Part shown: positions 38,644 to 46,760 of the stretch, piece after piece | How positions within the stretch are numbered: position 1 is the first letter of the stretch | How the letters are laid out: each line of letters starts with the position of its first letter | Origin: Hyphomicrobiales bacterium | GTDB taxonomy: Bacteria > Pseudomonadota > Alphaproteobacteria > Rhizobiales > Rhizobiaceae | Assembly (NCBI GenBank): GCA_900473045.1 | Contig: UCKS01000026.1 | Location: 1-64,000, forward strand | Direction of reading: 5' to 3' | DNA: 64,000 bases | Notes under the pieces: model-generated | Told to the model about the DNA's origin: nothing | The model's input: only the letters and a program-made list of their open reading frames with translations | Databases searched by the model: none | Made by a program: the position numbers and the translations under genes

Positions 38644-39102
38644 AGGGCGGCAGGCTGGCAAGTTCGATTGCCGCGCCTTTGTGGCGCTGACATTGCGCGT
38701 TGACTATTGTTCCGCGTCTGTGAAGTGGCTGGCTGATTGTCGCCACGAGACTGTTTCTTGAGCGATCATGTTTGCCGCGCATTTATAATGGATGCCGCCG
38801 CTTGCTCGTCTTTCATTCGATGGCTGACAAGACGGTGATTTCGCGCCGATCAAGCGCTTTAGCATGCCGCTCGTGGTTAACAAATTTCATCAGATCCAAC
38901 GATCAATAGGACGTTATTTTAACTTTTGAGGCGCAAATTTGAGCAGAATCGTTCGTCGGGTGCATCTAAATCGTTTGCGGGTGCGTTACTCGATAGGAGA
39001 TTTGGCGCAATCGGCGGAATAGTCCTGCCGGGGCGGGCGAAGATCACCGCAGGCCGAAGCCAGACGGTTTCACCCGCTTCTGCGGATCAGAGGAGGCTCG
39101 AC
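38644..39102. other. Intergenic region after gstI
   Basis: 459 bases without a convincing gene. An open frame from 38926 runs into the peptide gene at 39103 but its upstream part has no ribosome site or recognisable pattern. The region should hold the promoter of the peptide gene. Confidence 0.5.
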
Positions 39103-39189
39103 ATGACCGATCATATCATGAAGACGCTCTTGAACATCATGGCTGCACTATCCTTCGGTGCCATCATGGTCCTGTTCGTCGTCCTGTAA
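39103..39189 (+). CDS. 28-residue membrane peptide
   Basis: MTDHIMKTLLNIMAALSFG begins a 28-residue peptide that ends AIMVLFVVL, so residues 8-28 form one transmembrane helix. A near-perfect AGAGGAGG (39088-39095) sits seven bases before the ATG, much better than most starts in the window, and is the main evidence that it is translated. Family unknown; peptides of this kind often tune membrane enzymes. Confidence 0.55.
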   Translation: MTDHIMKTLLNIMAALSFGAIMVLFVVL

Positions 39190-39207
39190 CAGCAGCAGAA
39201 ACGCTGC

Positions 39208-39597
39208 TTACGGATAGAGATAGTGCGCGTCCCACTCATCATGCGGGATGAGGTCGCCGATCTTGTAGTTGAACGACAGAACCTCGATATGGTCCGGTCC
39301 GGTGCTGCATTTGTATTTCAGCTTGTACCATTCGCCCTTGCTGCGGAATACCGCACCCGGCGCCTTTAGATTGTCGGCATCGACGACCGGATCGGCGAAC
39401 GTATAGGCAATCACCTTGTCAGGCTTGAAGGACGACTGGTCGGCGCTGATCTTCCACATCGCTTCAGTGTCGCATCGCTGTTCCAGGCGGGTCTGCGGGT
39501 CCAGTTTTTCGAATTGCTTGACCAGCGACTGATCCATGGCTGCGGCCGGCGCCGCAATCGCTGCGGCCATCAAGGGCAAACAAACAAGCCTGTTCAT
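39208..39597 (-). CDS. DUF930 family secreted protein
   Basis: 129 residues with a signal peptide (MNRLVCLPLMAAAIAAPAAA). The mature part matches DUF930: LDPQTRLEQRCDTEAMWKI, DKVIAYTFADP, and WYKLKYKCSTGPDHIEVLSF, with two cysteines likely paired. Function unknown; exported. The start at 39597 is chosen so that the signal peptide is N-terminal; the frame is open to 39660. Confidence 0.82.
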   Translation of the reverse strand: MNRLVCLPLMAAAIAAPAAAMDQSLVKQFEKLDPQTRLEQRCDTEAMWKISADQSSFKPDKVIAYTFADPVVDADNLKAPGAVFRSKGEWYKLKYKCSTGPDHIEVLSFNYKIGDLIPHDEWDAHYLYP

Positions 39598-39743
39598 TGC
39601 GGATTGAACTCCTTCGTCACACCGGAAACATCGGCGTCGGGCCGGCAACGAAACCGGCAAATAGCGAACGTGAGGGCGAAGGAATGCCGGTTCCGGAGAT
39701 TAACTTCAAGGAAACATTTGTGTTCATTCGAAGGCAGGCGGCC

Positions 39744-40205
39744 TCAAGTCTCCGATACGTCGATCCATTCGGCAAGGGACAGGAGAGCCATCCGCTCGGG
39801 GTTGATCCGAACCGCCGCGTGCGGTGCGCCAGCGGCGGGAACGACCTCGTTGAACGCTCTGAGCGAAATGTCGCAATAGACCTTGTGGGGCTTGGCAAGG
39901 CCGAAGGGGCAGACGCCGCCGACGGGGTGGCCAGTCTCTTTTTCGACCTCATCGAACCCGAGCATGCGGGCCTTGGTCGCAAACCGGGCTTTGTATTTCT
40001 TGTTGTCCAGCCGCGCATCGCCGCGTGTGACGATCAGGATCACCTCGTCCGCCACCCGCAGCGCAAGTGTCTTGGCAATCTGCGCCGGCTCGACGCCATG
40101 TCCCGCCGCCGCAAGCGCCACTGTCGCGGTGCTCTGCTCAAGCTCGATAACGGCGATGTCGGGGGCGTGTTCGGCAAAGAAGGTCTTGACGGAAGCGATG
40201 CTCAT
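39744..40205 (-). CDS. YbaK/EbsC-type aminoacyl-tRNA deacylase
   Basis: 153 residues, YbaK/ProX domain through most of its length: LEQSTATVALAAAGHGV, AKTLALRV, LDNKKYKARF with the conserved lysine, and the ligand-loop GHPVGGVCPFGLAK. Such proteins hydrolyse mischarged tRNA (for example Cys- or Ala-tRNA-Pro). Specificity cannot be set from sequence alone. Confidence 0.88.
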   Translation of the reverse strand: MSIASVKTFFAEHAPDIAVIELEQSTATVALAAAGHGVEPAQIAKTLALRVADEVILIVTRGDARLDNKKYKARFATKARMLGFDEVEKETGHPVGGVCPFGLAKPHKVYCDISLRAFNEVVPAAGAPHAAVRINPERMALLSLAEWIDVSET

Positions 40206-40272
40206 CGGATGACGGGGCTTTTCTGATCGATGCCGCCCGGATCATCCAGGCGATAGGCTATTGCAGATCTTT

Positions 40273-40461
40273 TCAGTCGTCGTTCGACGCGTCAAGATTT
40301 TCCGGGCGCGTGCCTTCCTGATCATGCGGCAGATAGCCGTGGCTGGTGAACCAGTTGAGCAGGATCGCGGCGATTGCTTCATCGCGCGTGTGCATGCCGG
40401 GATGATCGGAAATGAAGGATTGAATCGCTTGTTCGATCCGGGGATCGTAGATGTCAGACAT
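40273..40461 (-). CDS. Small ribbon-helix-helix-like protein
   Basis: 62 residues: MSDIYDPRIEQAIQSFISD, then HTRDEAIAAILLNWFTSHGYL, resembling the two helices of a short ribbon-helix-helix or CopG-like protein, and an acidic tail. GGAG lies six bases before the ATG at 40461. Stands alone between ybaK and a stress membrane protein gene. DNA binding is only a suggestion. Confidence 0.6.
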   Translation of the reverse strand: MSDIYDPRIEQAIQSFISDHPGMHTRDEAIAAILLNWFTSHGYLPHDQEGTRPENLDASNDD

Positions 40462-40532
40462 AATGTCTCCAGAACAAAGATCGGGGATGTACCGGTTTTC
40501 CTGGCGGCAAACCGGCACGATGCCATGACGCG

Positions 40533-40787
40533 TCAAGCTTGCTTGACGATGCGGATCAGCACGAGAAGGATGACGGCACCGATCGTTGAATGGATGATGG
40601 CGGCAAGGATGCCGCTGCCGATGCTGACGCCCAGATAGGGGAACAGCCAACCGGCAATGAAGGCGCCGATAATGCCGATGACAATATTCCCGATCAGGCC
40701 GAAGCCGAAACCTGAAACGATCAAGCCTGCAAGCCAGCCGGCAATGGCGCCGACGATAAGAAAGACAACAATGCTCTCGATACCCAT
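40533..40787 (-). CDS. GlsB/YeaQ/YmgE family stress membrane protein
   Basis: 84 residues, three transmembrane helices with the glycine pattern of this family: VGAIAGWLAGLIVSGFGFG, GNIVIGIIGAFIAGW, and a C-terminal GAVILLVLIRIVK. Also called transglycosylase-associated protein; usually induced in stress, biochemical role unknown. Start 40787 follows AAGGAACC. Confidence 0.9.
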   Translation of the reverse strand: MGIESIVVFLIVGAIAGWLAGLIVSGFGFGLIGNIVIGIIGAFIAGWLFPYLGVSIGSGILAAIIHSTIGAVILLVLIRIVKQA

Positions 40788-40953
40788 GGATGGTTCCTTT
40801 CCGTTGTATCTGCAAGGAGCAAGATAGAGCGAAAACTGTTTTGCGTTAGAGGGGAAATGCACTCTTTGCCGATTTTTTGCCGCGAAAAGGCAGGCGCGGA
40901 CAACGAAGGGGCATTTTCGGCGTAAAAATGAGGAAACAACCGTCCCGAAACAG

Positions 40954-40979
40954 AAAAAGGCCCGAGGGATCGGGCCTTT
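40954..40979 (-). terminator. Terminator of rhaDI
   Basis: GGCCCGA (40959-40965) / TCGGGCC (40970-40976) with loop GGGA; the minus strand ends in TTTTT. It lies 21 bases past the rhaI stop. Confidence 0.88.
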
Positions 40980-40997
40980 CCGGGTAATCTACGTTTC

Positions 40998-42290
40998 TTA
41001 GACGATGCCGCCGCCGCCACTCTTTGACGCCGGCCGTTCGCCGGAAACCTTGGCGCGATAGCCGCTGGCGCGATAGGCGGCAACCGGCGCGATGGCGCCG
41101 CCGGCCTCGTAGCGGGACATGGCAAGAATGGGCTCGACATGGGTGCGGAACGCAGCCTTTAGCGTTTCCGTCGCCATCAGCGCATCGTTGCCGTCCTGAT
41201 AGCCTTCAAGCGCCTTGCGATCGACCAGCAATGCCTGTGCATAGGCGCGGCTGACCTCGGTTGCCGAGTTCATCAGGCTTTCGATCGGGTCGGTGACATT
41301 GTGGCTCTGGTCGAGCATGTGCATCGGCGCAAAGCCCTCGGCCTTGCGCGCTTCCGCGTCGACCAGTTCGTTGAAGACGAGGAACAGCCGGTAGGGATCG
41401 ATCGAGCCGGTATCCAGATCGTCGTCGCCATATTTGGAATCGTTGAAATGGAAGCCGCCGAGCTTCTTGAACTGGATCAGCCGGGCAACGATCATCTCGA
41501 TATTGACGTTCGGCGCATGATGGCCGAGATCGACCAGGCAATGGGCCTTGGGACCGAGTTCCTGGGCGATCAGATAGTTGGTGCCCCAGTCCTGCACCAC
41601 TGTGGAGTAGAAGGCCGGTTCGAACATCTTGTGTTCGGAAAAGATCTTCCAGTCATCCGGCAGACCCTTGTAGATCGCCTTCATCGCCTCGAGATAACGT
41701 TCGAAGCTGTTGGTGAAGTTCACCTGTCCGGGGAAGTTGGAGCCATCGCCGATCCAGACGGTCAAGGCCTTGGAGCCGAGGGCCTTGCCGATTTCGATAC
41801 ATTCGAGATTGTGATCGACAGCCTGCTGACGGGTCGCAGCATCGGCATGGCTGAGCGAGCCGAACTTGTAGGAATGGACCTGGTCGGCTGCGTCGGAAAA
41901 GGTGTTGGAGTTCATCGCATCGAAGCCGAGACCCAGCGCGTTGCCCTTTTCCTTCAGTTCCGTCAGGTCATCGACTTTGTCCCAGGGAATATGCAGCGAG
42001 ACAGTCGGTGTCGCCTTGGTCAGTTGCTGGATGACAGAGCAATCCTCGATCTTGTCGAAAATATTGCGCGGCTCGCCGGTGCCGGGGAAGCGGGCAAACC
42101 GCGTTCCGCCGGTGCCGACGCCCCAGGACGGGACGGCAACTCCGTAAGCCGATACTTTCTCTTTAACGGCGCCGATATCGATGCCCCGGCGCGCCAGTTG
42201 TGTGCCGAGGTGTTCGTAGTCCGCCTTCAGATCGGCGATGCGCGCGGCATTGTCGGCGTCGATGACGTCTTTTGTGATCATCCGTGTCAT
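40998..42290 (-). CDS. rhaI: L-rhamnose catabolism isomerase
   Basis: 430 residues, TIM-barrel sugar isomerase of the rhizobial RhaI type: VAVPSWGVGTGGTRFARFPG, SLHIPWDKVDD, SEHKMFEPAFYST, metal-site LVDLGHHAPNVNIEM and GGFHFNDSKYGDDDLD. It converts L-rhamnose to L-rhamnulose. ATG 42290 follows GGAGAGCGAC; 13 bases from rhaD, so the two form a rhaDI operon. Confidence 0.93.
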   Translation of the reverse strand: MTRMITKDVIDADNAARIADLKADYEHLGTQLARRGIDIGAVKEKVSAYGVAVPSWGVGTGGTRFARFPGTGEPRNIFDKIEDCSVIQQLTKATPTVSLHIPWDKVDDLTELKEKGNALGLGFDAMNSNTFSDAADQVHSYKFGSLSHADAATRQQAVDHNLECIEIGKALGSKALTVWIGDGSNFPGQVNFTNSFERYLEAMKAIYKGLPDDWKIFSEHKMFEPAFYSTVVQDWGTNYLIAQELGPKAHCLVDLGHHAPNVNIEMIVARLIQFKKLGGFHFNDSKYGDDDLDTGSIDPYRLFLVFNELVDAEARKAEGFAPMHMLDQSHNVTDPIESLMNSATEVSRAYAQALLVDRKALEGYQDGNDALMATETLKAAFRTHVEPILAMSRYEAGGAIAPVAAYRASGYRAKVSGERPASKSGGGGIV

Positions 42291-42303
42291 GTCGCTCTCC
42301 GGT

Positions 42304-44403
42304 CTAGCGCGTGAACGACTGGGCGTTGCCCGCGTCGACATTGATGATATTGCCGGTCGACTTGGCCGACATGTCGGAGGCGAGGAAATAGATTGCTTCG
42401 GCAATGTCTTCCGGGAAGACGCTGAGCTTCAGCATCGAGCGCTCGCGGTACATTGCCTCAAGCCCTTCCATATCGGTCTTGTAGACGGCGGCGCGCTGTT
42501 CCTTCCACTCGCCGCTCCAGATTTTTGAGCCGCGCAAAACAGCGTCCGGATTGACGACATTGACGCGGATCTGGGCGGATGCGCCTTCAAGCGCCAGGCA
42601 GCGGGCGAGATGGATTTCGGCGGCTTTGGCGGTGCAATAGGCCGATGCGCCGGGGGAGGCGGCAAGACCGTTCTTGGAGGCGACGAAGACGACGTTGCCG
42701 CCCGCCTTCTGGTTGCGGAAGATGCGGAAGGCTTCGCGCGACACCAGGAAATACCCGGTTGCGAGAATGTCCATATTCTTGTTCCACAGCGCCAGCGTCG
42801 TGTCTTCGATCGGCGCGGAAGAGGCAAGGCCTGCGTTGGAAACGAGAATATCGAGGCCGCCAAATTCCAGTAGCGTATCAGCAAAGCTCCTCTCGACGGC
42901 GGCTTCATCAGTGACGTTCATCGTGACGGCGCGGACGAAGTCCTTGCCGTAGCGGCCGCCAAGTTCGCTCAATGCGGAGGCGAGGGCCGTCTCGTCAATA
43001 TCGGCGAGCACGACGCAGGCACCTTCCTGCATCAGGCGGTGGGCTGTCGCCTTGCCGATGCCACCGGCCCCGCCGGTGACCAGTGCGATCTTGCCGGCCA
43101 GCATCTTCGGCTTCGGCATGCGCTGCAGCTTGGCTTCTTCAAGCAGCCAATATTCGATGTCAAAGGCTTCCTGTTCCGGCAGGCCGACATAGGTCGAGAC
43201 GCCCGAGGCGCCGCGCATGACATTGATGGCGTTGACGTAGAATTCGCCGGAAATGCGCGCCGTTGCCTTGTCCTTGGCGAAGGTGATCATGCCGACGCCG
43301 GGAATGAGATAGACCACCGCATTCGGGTCGCGCATCGCCGGGCTGTTGTCACGCTTGCAGCGCTCGTAATAGGCGGCATAACCGGCGCGATATTCGGTGA
43401 TCGCGGTTTCGAGCCCGGCGAGCGTCTTGTCGATATCCGGGTTGGCCGGATCGAAATCGATCACCAGCGGGCAAATCTTGGTGCGCAGGAAGTGGTCGGG
43501 GCAGGAGGTCCCGAGCGCTGCCAGCGGCTCGAGGTTCTTCGAGGTGACGAAATCGAGCACGGCCTGGCTGTCGTCGAAATGGCCAAGCTTGCGCTCATCG
43601 GCGCTGATCATGCCGCGAATGACCGGCATCAGTTTTTGCGCAACGGCGCGGCGCTCAGCGGCCGGAAGAACAGGCTTCACTGCGCCGCCGAAGGCCGGGG
43701 CGGTGTTGGTCGTCTCGAACCAGGCAATTGCCTTGTTGATGATCTCGACGGTGGTCTCGTAAGCTTCCTTGGCCGTGTCGCCCCAGGTGAAGAGGCCATG
43801 GCTTTCCAGGATCAAACCGCGTGCATTCGGGTTTTCAGCGCAGAATTTCGACAGCCACAGGCCAAGCTCGAAGCCCGGACGCTTCCAGGGCAGCCAGCCG
43901 ATATCGGCGCCGAAAATCTGCTGCGTCAGTTCGCGGCTGTTCTTTGAGGCGGCAATGGCGATGATCGCATCCGGATGCATGTGATCGACATGCTTCTTCG
44001 GCACATAGGCGTGCAGGGGCGTGTCGATCGAAGCGGCGCGCGGATTGAGGTTGAAGGTGCAATGGGGCAGGTAACCGACCATCTCGTCTTCATGCTCGAG
44101 GCCGCGGTAAAGCCCCTTCAGGGCTTCCAGCTTTTCCATATAGAGTGTCGAAAAGCCGTCCATCTTGATCGTGCCGACATCGCCGCCGGAGCCCTTGACC
44201 CACAGCACCTCGACCGTACCGCCGCCGAGCGGATCCTTCTCCATGACCTTGGCGGAGGTGTTGCCGCCGCCGTAATTGGTGATGCGCTTGTCTGAGCCGA
44301 GCAGGTTGGAGCGGTAGAGAAGCCGCTCGGCTTCGCTCATCGCGGCTGCCTTGGCGTCGTCCCAGAGATTGGCAAGGCGCGAGCCTTGTTGCTTGTCGAG
44401 CAT
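42304..44403 (-). CDS. rhaD: Bifunctional rhamnulose-1-phosphate aldolase / lactaldehyde dehydrogenase-type SDR
   Basis: 699 residues, two domains. Residues about 25-250 are a class II aldolase domain with zinc ligands in DHMHPDAIIAIAAS and LILESHGLFTWGD. From about 435 there is a short-chain dehydrogenase: cofactor motif TGGAGGIG (442-449), NAGLASS and catalytic Tyr-x3-Lys in SAYCTAKAAE (near 588). The aldolase splits rhamnulose 1-phosphate into DHAP and lactaldehyde; the SDR domain probably oxidises lactaldehyde. Diverges from rhaR. Confidence 0.93.
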   Translation of the reverse strand: MLDKQQGSRLANLWDDAKAAAMSEAERLLYRSNLLGSDKRITNYGGGNTSAKVMEKDPLGGGTVEVLWVKGSGGDVGTIKMDGFSTLYMEKLEALKGLYRGLEHEDEMVGYLPHCTFNLNPRAASIDTPLHAYVPKKHVDHMHPDAIIAIAASKNSRELTQQIFGADIGWLPWKRPGFELGLWLSKFCAENPNARGLILESHGLFTWGDTAKEAYETTVEIINKAIAWFETTNTAPAFGGAVKPVLPAAERRAVAQKLMPVIRGMISADERKLGHFDDSQAVLDFVTSKNLEPLAALGTSCPDHFLRTKICPLVIDFDPANPDIDKTLAGLETAITEYRAGYAAYYERCKRDNSPAMRDPNAVVYLIPGVGMITFAKDKATARISGEFYVNAINVMRGASGVSTYVGLPEQEAFDIEYWLLEEAKLQRMPKPKMLAGKIALVTGGAGGIGKATAHRLMQEGACVVLADIDETALASALSELGGRYGKDFVRAVTMNVTDEAAVERSFADTLLEFGGLDILVSNAGLASSAPIEDTTLALWNKNMDILATGYFLVSREAFRIFRNQKAGGNVVFVASKNGLAASPGASAYCTAKAAEIHLARCLALEGASAQIRVNVVNPDAVLRGSKIWSGEWKEQRAAVYKTDMEGLEAMYRERSMLKLSVFPEDIAEAIYFLASDMSAKSTGNIINVDAGNAQSFTR

Positions 44404-44499
44404 CGATCATTCCTCCCGGTCAATTCTGCGCCGGCCCGCTGGATTTTGCGGGGCAAAACGCGCATTCGTTGCGATCAGATCACACAAAGATCGGCCGTG

Positions 44500-44572
44500 T
44501 GTCAATCATAAACGATCAAAATCAGTCATATTGCACTGCACAATGAAAAAATATGATTGTTTGTGATTGACA
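44500..44572. promoter_or_regulatory. Inverted-repeat operator between rhaD and rhaR
   Basis: TGTCAATCATAAACGATCA (44500-44518) and TGATTGTTTGTGATTGACA (44554-44572) are inverted copies matching at 17 of 19 positions, 35 bases apart, in the 213-base divergent gap. DeoR-family regulators such as RhaR use paired sites of this kind. Confidence 0.75.
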
Positions 44573-44616
44573 ATGCGCGGTCGTGATGGAAGCATAGACA
44601 ATATTGGAGGAGCCTA

Positions 44617-45429
44617 ATGCACGAGAAAGAGCGACACAGGATCATTCTGTCAGCCGTCCAGGACAAGCCGGTCATCACCGTGCCTGAACTGGTCGATCTG
44701 ACGGATAGTTCTGAGGCGACGATCCGCAGGGATATCGCAGCGCTGCATGTGCAAAAGCGGTTGCGCCGGGTGCGCGGCGGCGCGGAAGCCATCAATCCAC
44801 CGCAGTTCGTCGGCCTTGCCGGCCGTCCGTTCAGCGTCAACGAAGGCCTGCATGCCCGCCAGAAGCAGGCAATCGCCAAGGAGGCGGTGGCGCTCTGTCA
44901 GGATGGCGAGCCGATCATCATCAATGGCGGTACCACGACGTTCCAGATGGTGCATTTCCTGGCAAACCGCCGGATGCAGGTATTCACCAATTCCTTTCCG
45001 ATTGCCGAGCACCTGCTCAAGCACTCGAAGAATACCGTGATGCTTTCGGGCGGCACGATCTACCGCGAGCAGAACATCATCCTCAGCCCCTTCGATAATG
45101 ATGTGACGCGCAATTTCTATGCGCGCCGCATGTTCATGGGCGCGCAGGGGCTGGGTCCGCTCGGCCTGATGGAAGGCGATCCGCTGCTCATCCAGGCGGA
45201 GCAGAAGCTGATCGACCAGGCAGACGAACTCGTCGTTTTGATCGACTCGTCGAAGTTTCACAAACGCTCCAGCCTCATTTTGTGCGGGCTGAAGCGCATC
45301 ACCACGGTGATCACGGATTCGGGCATCGAGGACAGGCATGTCCAGATGCTCGAAGATGCCGGCGTCGGCTTGGTCATCGCCAATACGCGCTCGGGCATTG
45401 CTGAAGAGAATGCTTCCTCGTCGGCTTAA
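44617..45429 (+). CDS. rhaR: DeoR-family regulator RhaR
   Basis: 270 residues. N-terminal DeoR helix-turn-helix (ERHRIILSAVQDKPVITV, then LTDSSEATIRRDIAAL, RLRRVRGGAE) and a C-terminal sugar-phosphate sensor domain with INGGTTTFQMV, TNSFPIAEHLL, DSSKFHKRS. A GGAGGAG site lies just before the ATG. It heads the rhaRSTPQUK transcript and is expected to control both divergent units. Confidence 0.92.
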   Translation: MHEKERHRIILSAVQDKPVITVPELVDLTDSSEATIRRDIAALHVQKRLRRVRGGAEAINPPQFVGLAGRPFSVNEGLHARQKQAIAKEAVALCQDGEPIIINGGTTTFQMVHFLANRRMQVFTNSFPIAEHLLKHSKNTVMLSGGTIYREQNIILSPFDNDVTRNFYARRMFMGAQGLGPLGLMEGDPLLIQAEQKLIDQADELVVLIDSSKFHKRSSLILCGLKRITTVITDSGIEDRHVQMLEDAGVGLVIANTRSGIAEENASSSA

Positions 45430-45550
45430 GTCCGGCGGGAGGAGGGGAGTGGGAACGCCGATGGTTCACGCCATCAGGCAAAGTTTTGAGAGCATACAGC
45501 CGAATGAACGCGATCATTGTGACCGCGCGGCTTTCAGGGAGGAGAACGTC

Positions 45551-46540
45551 ATGAAAATTTTGAAGGCACTGATGGTCACGACAGCGGTTTCGCTGGCACT
45601 GATGGCAAACGCCGCGCATGCGGAAAACAAGAAGATCGCCCTTGTCGTCAAGGCGCTCGGCATCGGCTTCTTTGAGGCCGCCAACAAGGGTGCACAGGAA
45701 GCCGCCAAGGAACTCGGCGATGTCGAGGTGATCTACACCGGCCCGACGACGACGACGGCCGAAGGCCAGATCGAAGTCATCAACTCGCTGATCGCCCAGA
45801 AGGTCGATGCGATCGCTGTATCCGCCAACGACACCGACGCGCTCGTTCCGGCTCTGAAAAAGGCCATGGAACGCGGCATCAAGGTCATTTCCTGGGATTC
45901 GGGCGTCGCCAAGGATGGCCGCTCCATGCATCTGAACCCATCGTCCAGCCCGCTGATCGGCAACATGATCATCAAACTTGCCGCCGACCAGTTGCCTGAT
46001 GGCGGCGACGTCGCCGTTCTCTCGGCAACGGCAACCTCGACCAACCAGAACGTCTGGATCGAGGAAATGAAGAAGGTCCAGGGCAATTACAAGGGCATCA
46101 ACGTCGTTGCCACCGTCTATGGCGATGACCTTGCCGACAAGTCCTATCGCGAAACGCAGGGCCTCATTCAGTCCTACCCGAACCTGAAGGCGATCATCGC
46201 TCCGACGTCAGTCGGCATCGTTGCCGCCGCACAGGCCGTCGAAGATGCCGGCAAGGTTGGCCAGATCAACGTCACCGGTCTCGGCCTTCCCTCGGAAATG
46301 GCAGGCCATGTCAAGGCCGGTTCGTCCAAGTCCTTCGCCATCTGGAACCCGATCGACCTCGGCTATTCCGCCACCATGATCGCCTATGACCTGATCGGCG
46401 GCGCCGAAGCCAAGCCGGGCGCCGAACTGAAGATGGGCCGCATGGGCACCGTCAAGCTCGATGACAACAACGAAGGCGCCATGGCCGACCCGTTCGTCTA
46501 CGACGCCAAGAACGTCGAGGAATTCGCCAAGATCTTCTGA
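45551..46540 (+). CDS. rhaS: Rhamnose-binding periplasmic protein
   Basis: 329 residues with a signal peptide (MKILKALMVTTAVSLALMAN, cleavage near AHAEN). Type I sugar-binding (peripla_BP_4) fold: KKIALVVKALGIGFFEAANK, IEVINSLIAQKVDAIAVS, TDALVPALKKAMERGIKVIS, WDSGV. It presents rhamnose to RhaT-P-Q. Start set by a GGGAGGAG site 121 bases after rhaR. Confidence 0.93.
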   Translation: MKILKALMVTTAVSLALMANAAHAENKKIALVVKALGIGFFEAANKGAQEAAKELGDVEVIYTGPTTTTAEGQIEVINSLIAQKVDAIAVSANDTDALVPALKKAMERGIKVISWDSGVAKDGRSMHLNPSSSPLIGNMIIKLAADQLPDGGDVAVLSATATSTNQNVWIEEMKKVQGNYKGINVVATVYGDDLADKSYRETQGLIQSYPNLKAIIAPTSVGIVAAAQAVEDAGKVGQINVTGLGLPSEMAGHVKAGSSKSFAIWNPIDLGYSATMIAYDLIGGAEAKPGAELKMGRMGTVKLDDNNEGAMADPFVYDAKNVEEFAKIF

Positions 46541-46552
46541 TTTTGAAGGGTC

Positions 46553-46677
46553 TCTTCTCCCCTCGGGGAGAAGATGCCCGAAGGGCAGATGAGGGGGCGG
46601 TTCGGCAAACACAGCGTCGGCGGAAAGACCCCCTCATCGCCTCGCTTTGCTCGGCACTTCTCCCCGTTGGGGAGAAG
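46553..46677. repeat. RIME-like mosaic palindromic repeat
   Basis: Between rhaS and rhaT: palindrome 46553-46574 (TCTTCTCCCC/GGGGAGAAGA), small hairpin 46575-46587 (TGCCC-GAA-GGGCA), ATGAGGGGG (46589-46597) mirrored by CCCCCTCAT (46629-46637), and a second CTTCTCCCC-GTT-GGGGAGAAG (46657-46677). The nested palindromic design is that of the intergenic mosaic elements common in Rhizobiaceae genomes. Confidence 0.8.
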
Positions 46678-46760
46678 AGGGAGGTTGCCGAAACCCCCAC
46701 TATTCAAATTCAATCACACCGGTGGATTGCCTCTTGCTGCAGGAAACGACCACATCGCGG

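Noticed and set aside
38926-39189. 87-codon frame extending the 28-residue peptide upstream
   Set aside because: Upstream part lacks a ribosome site and helix/domain pattern; the strong site at 39088-39095 points to the short form.
46553-46677. CRISPR array
   Set aside because: Palindromic mosaic hairpins without regular repeat-spacer spacing; no cas genes in the window.
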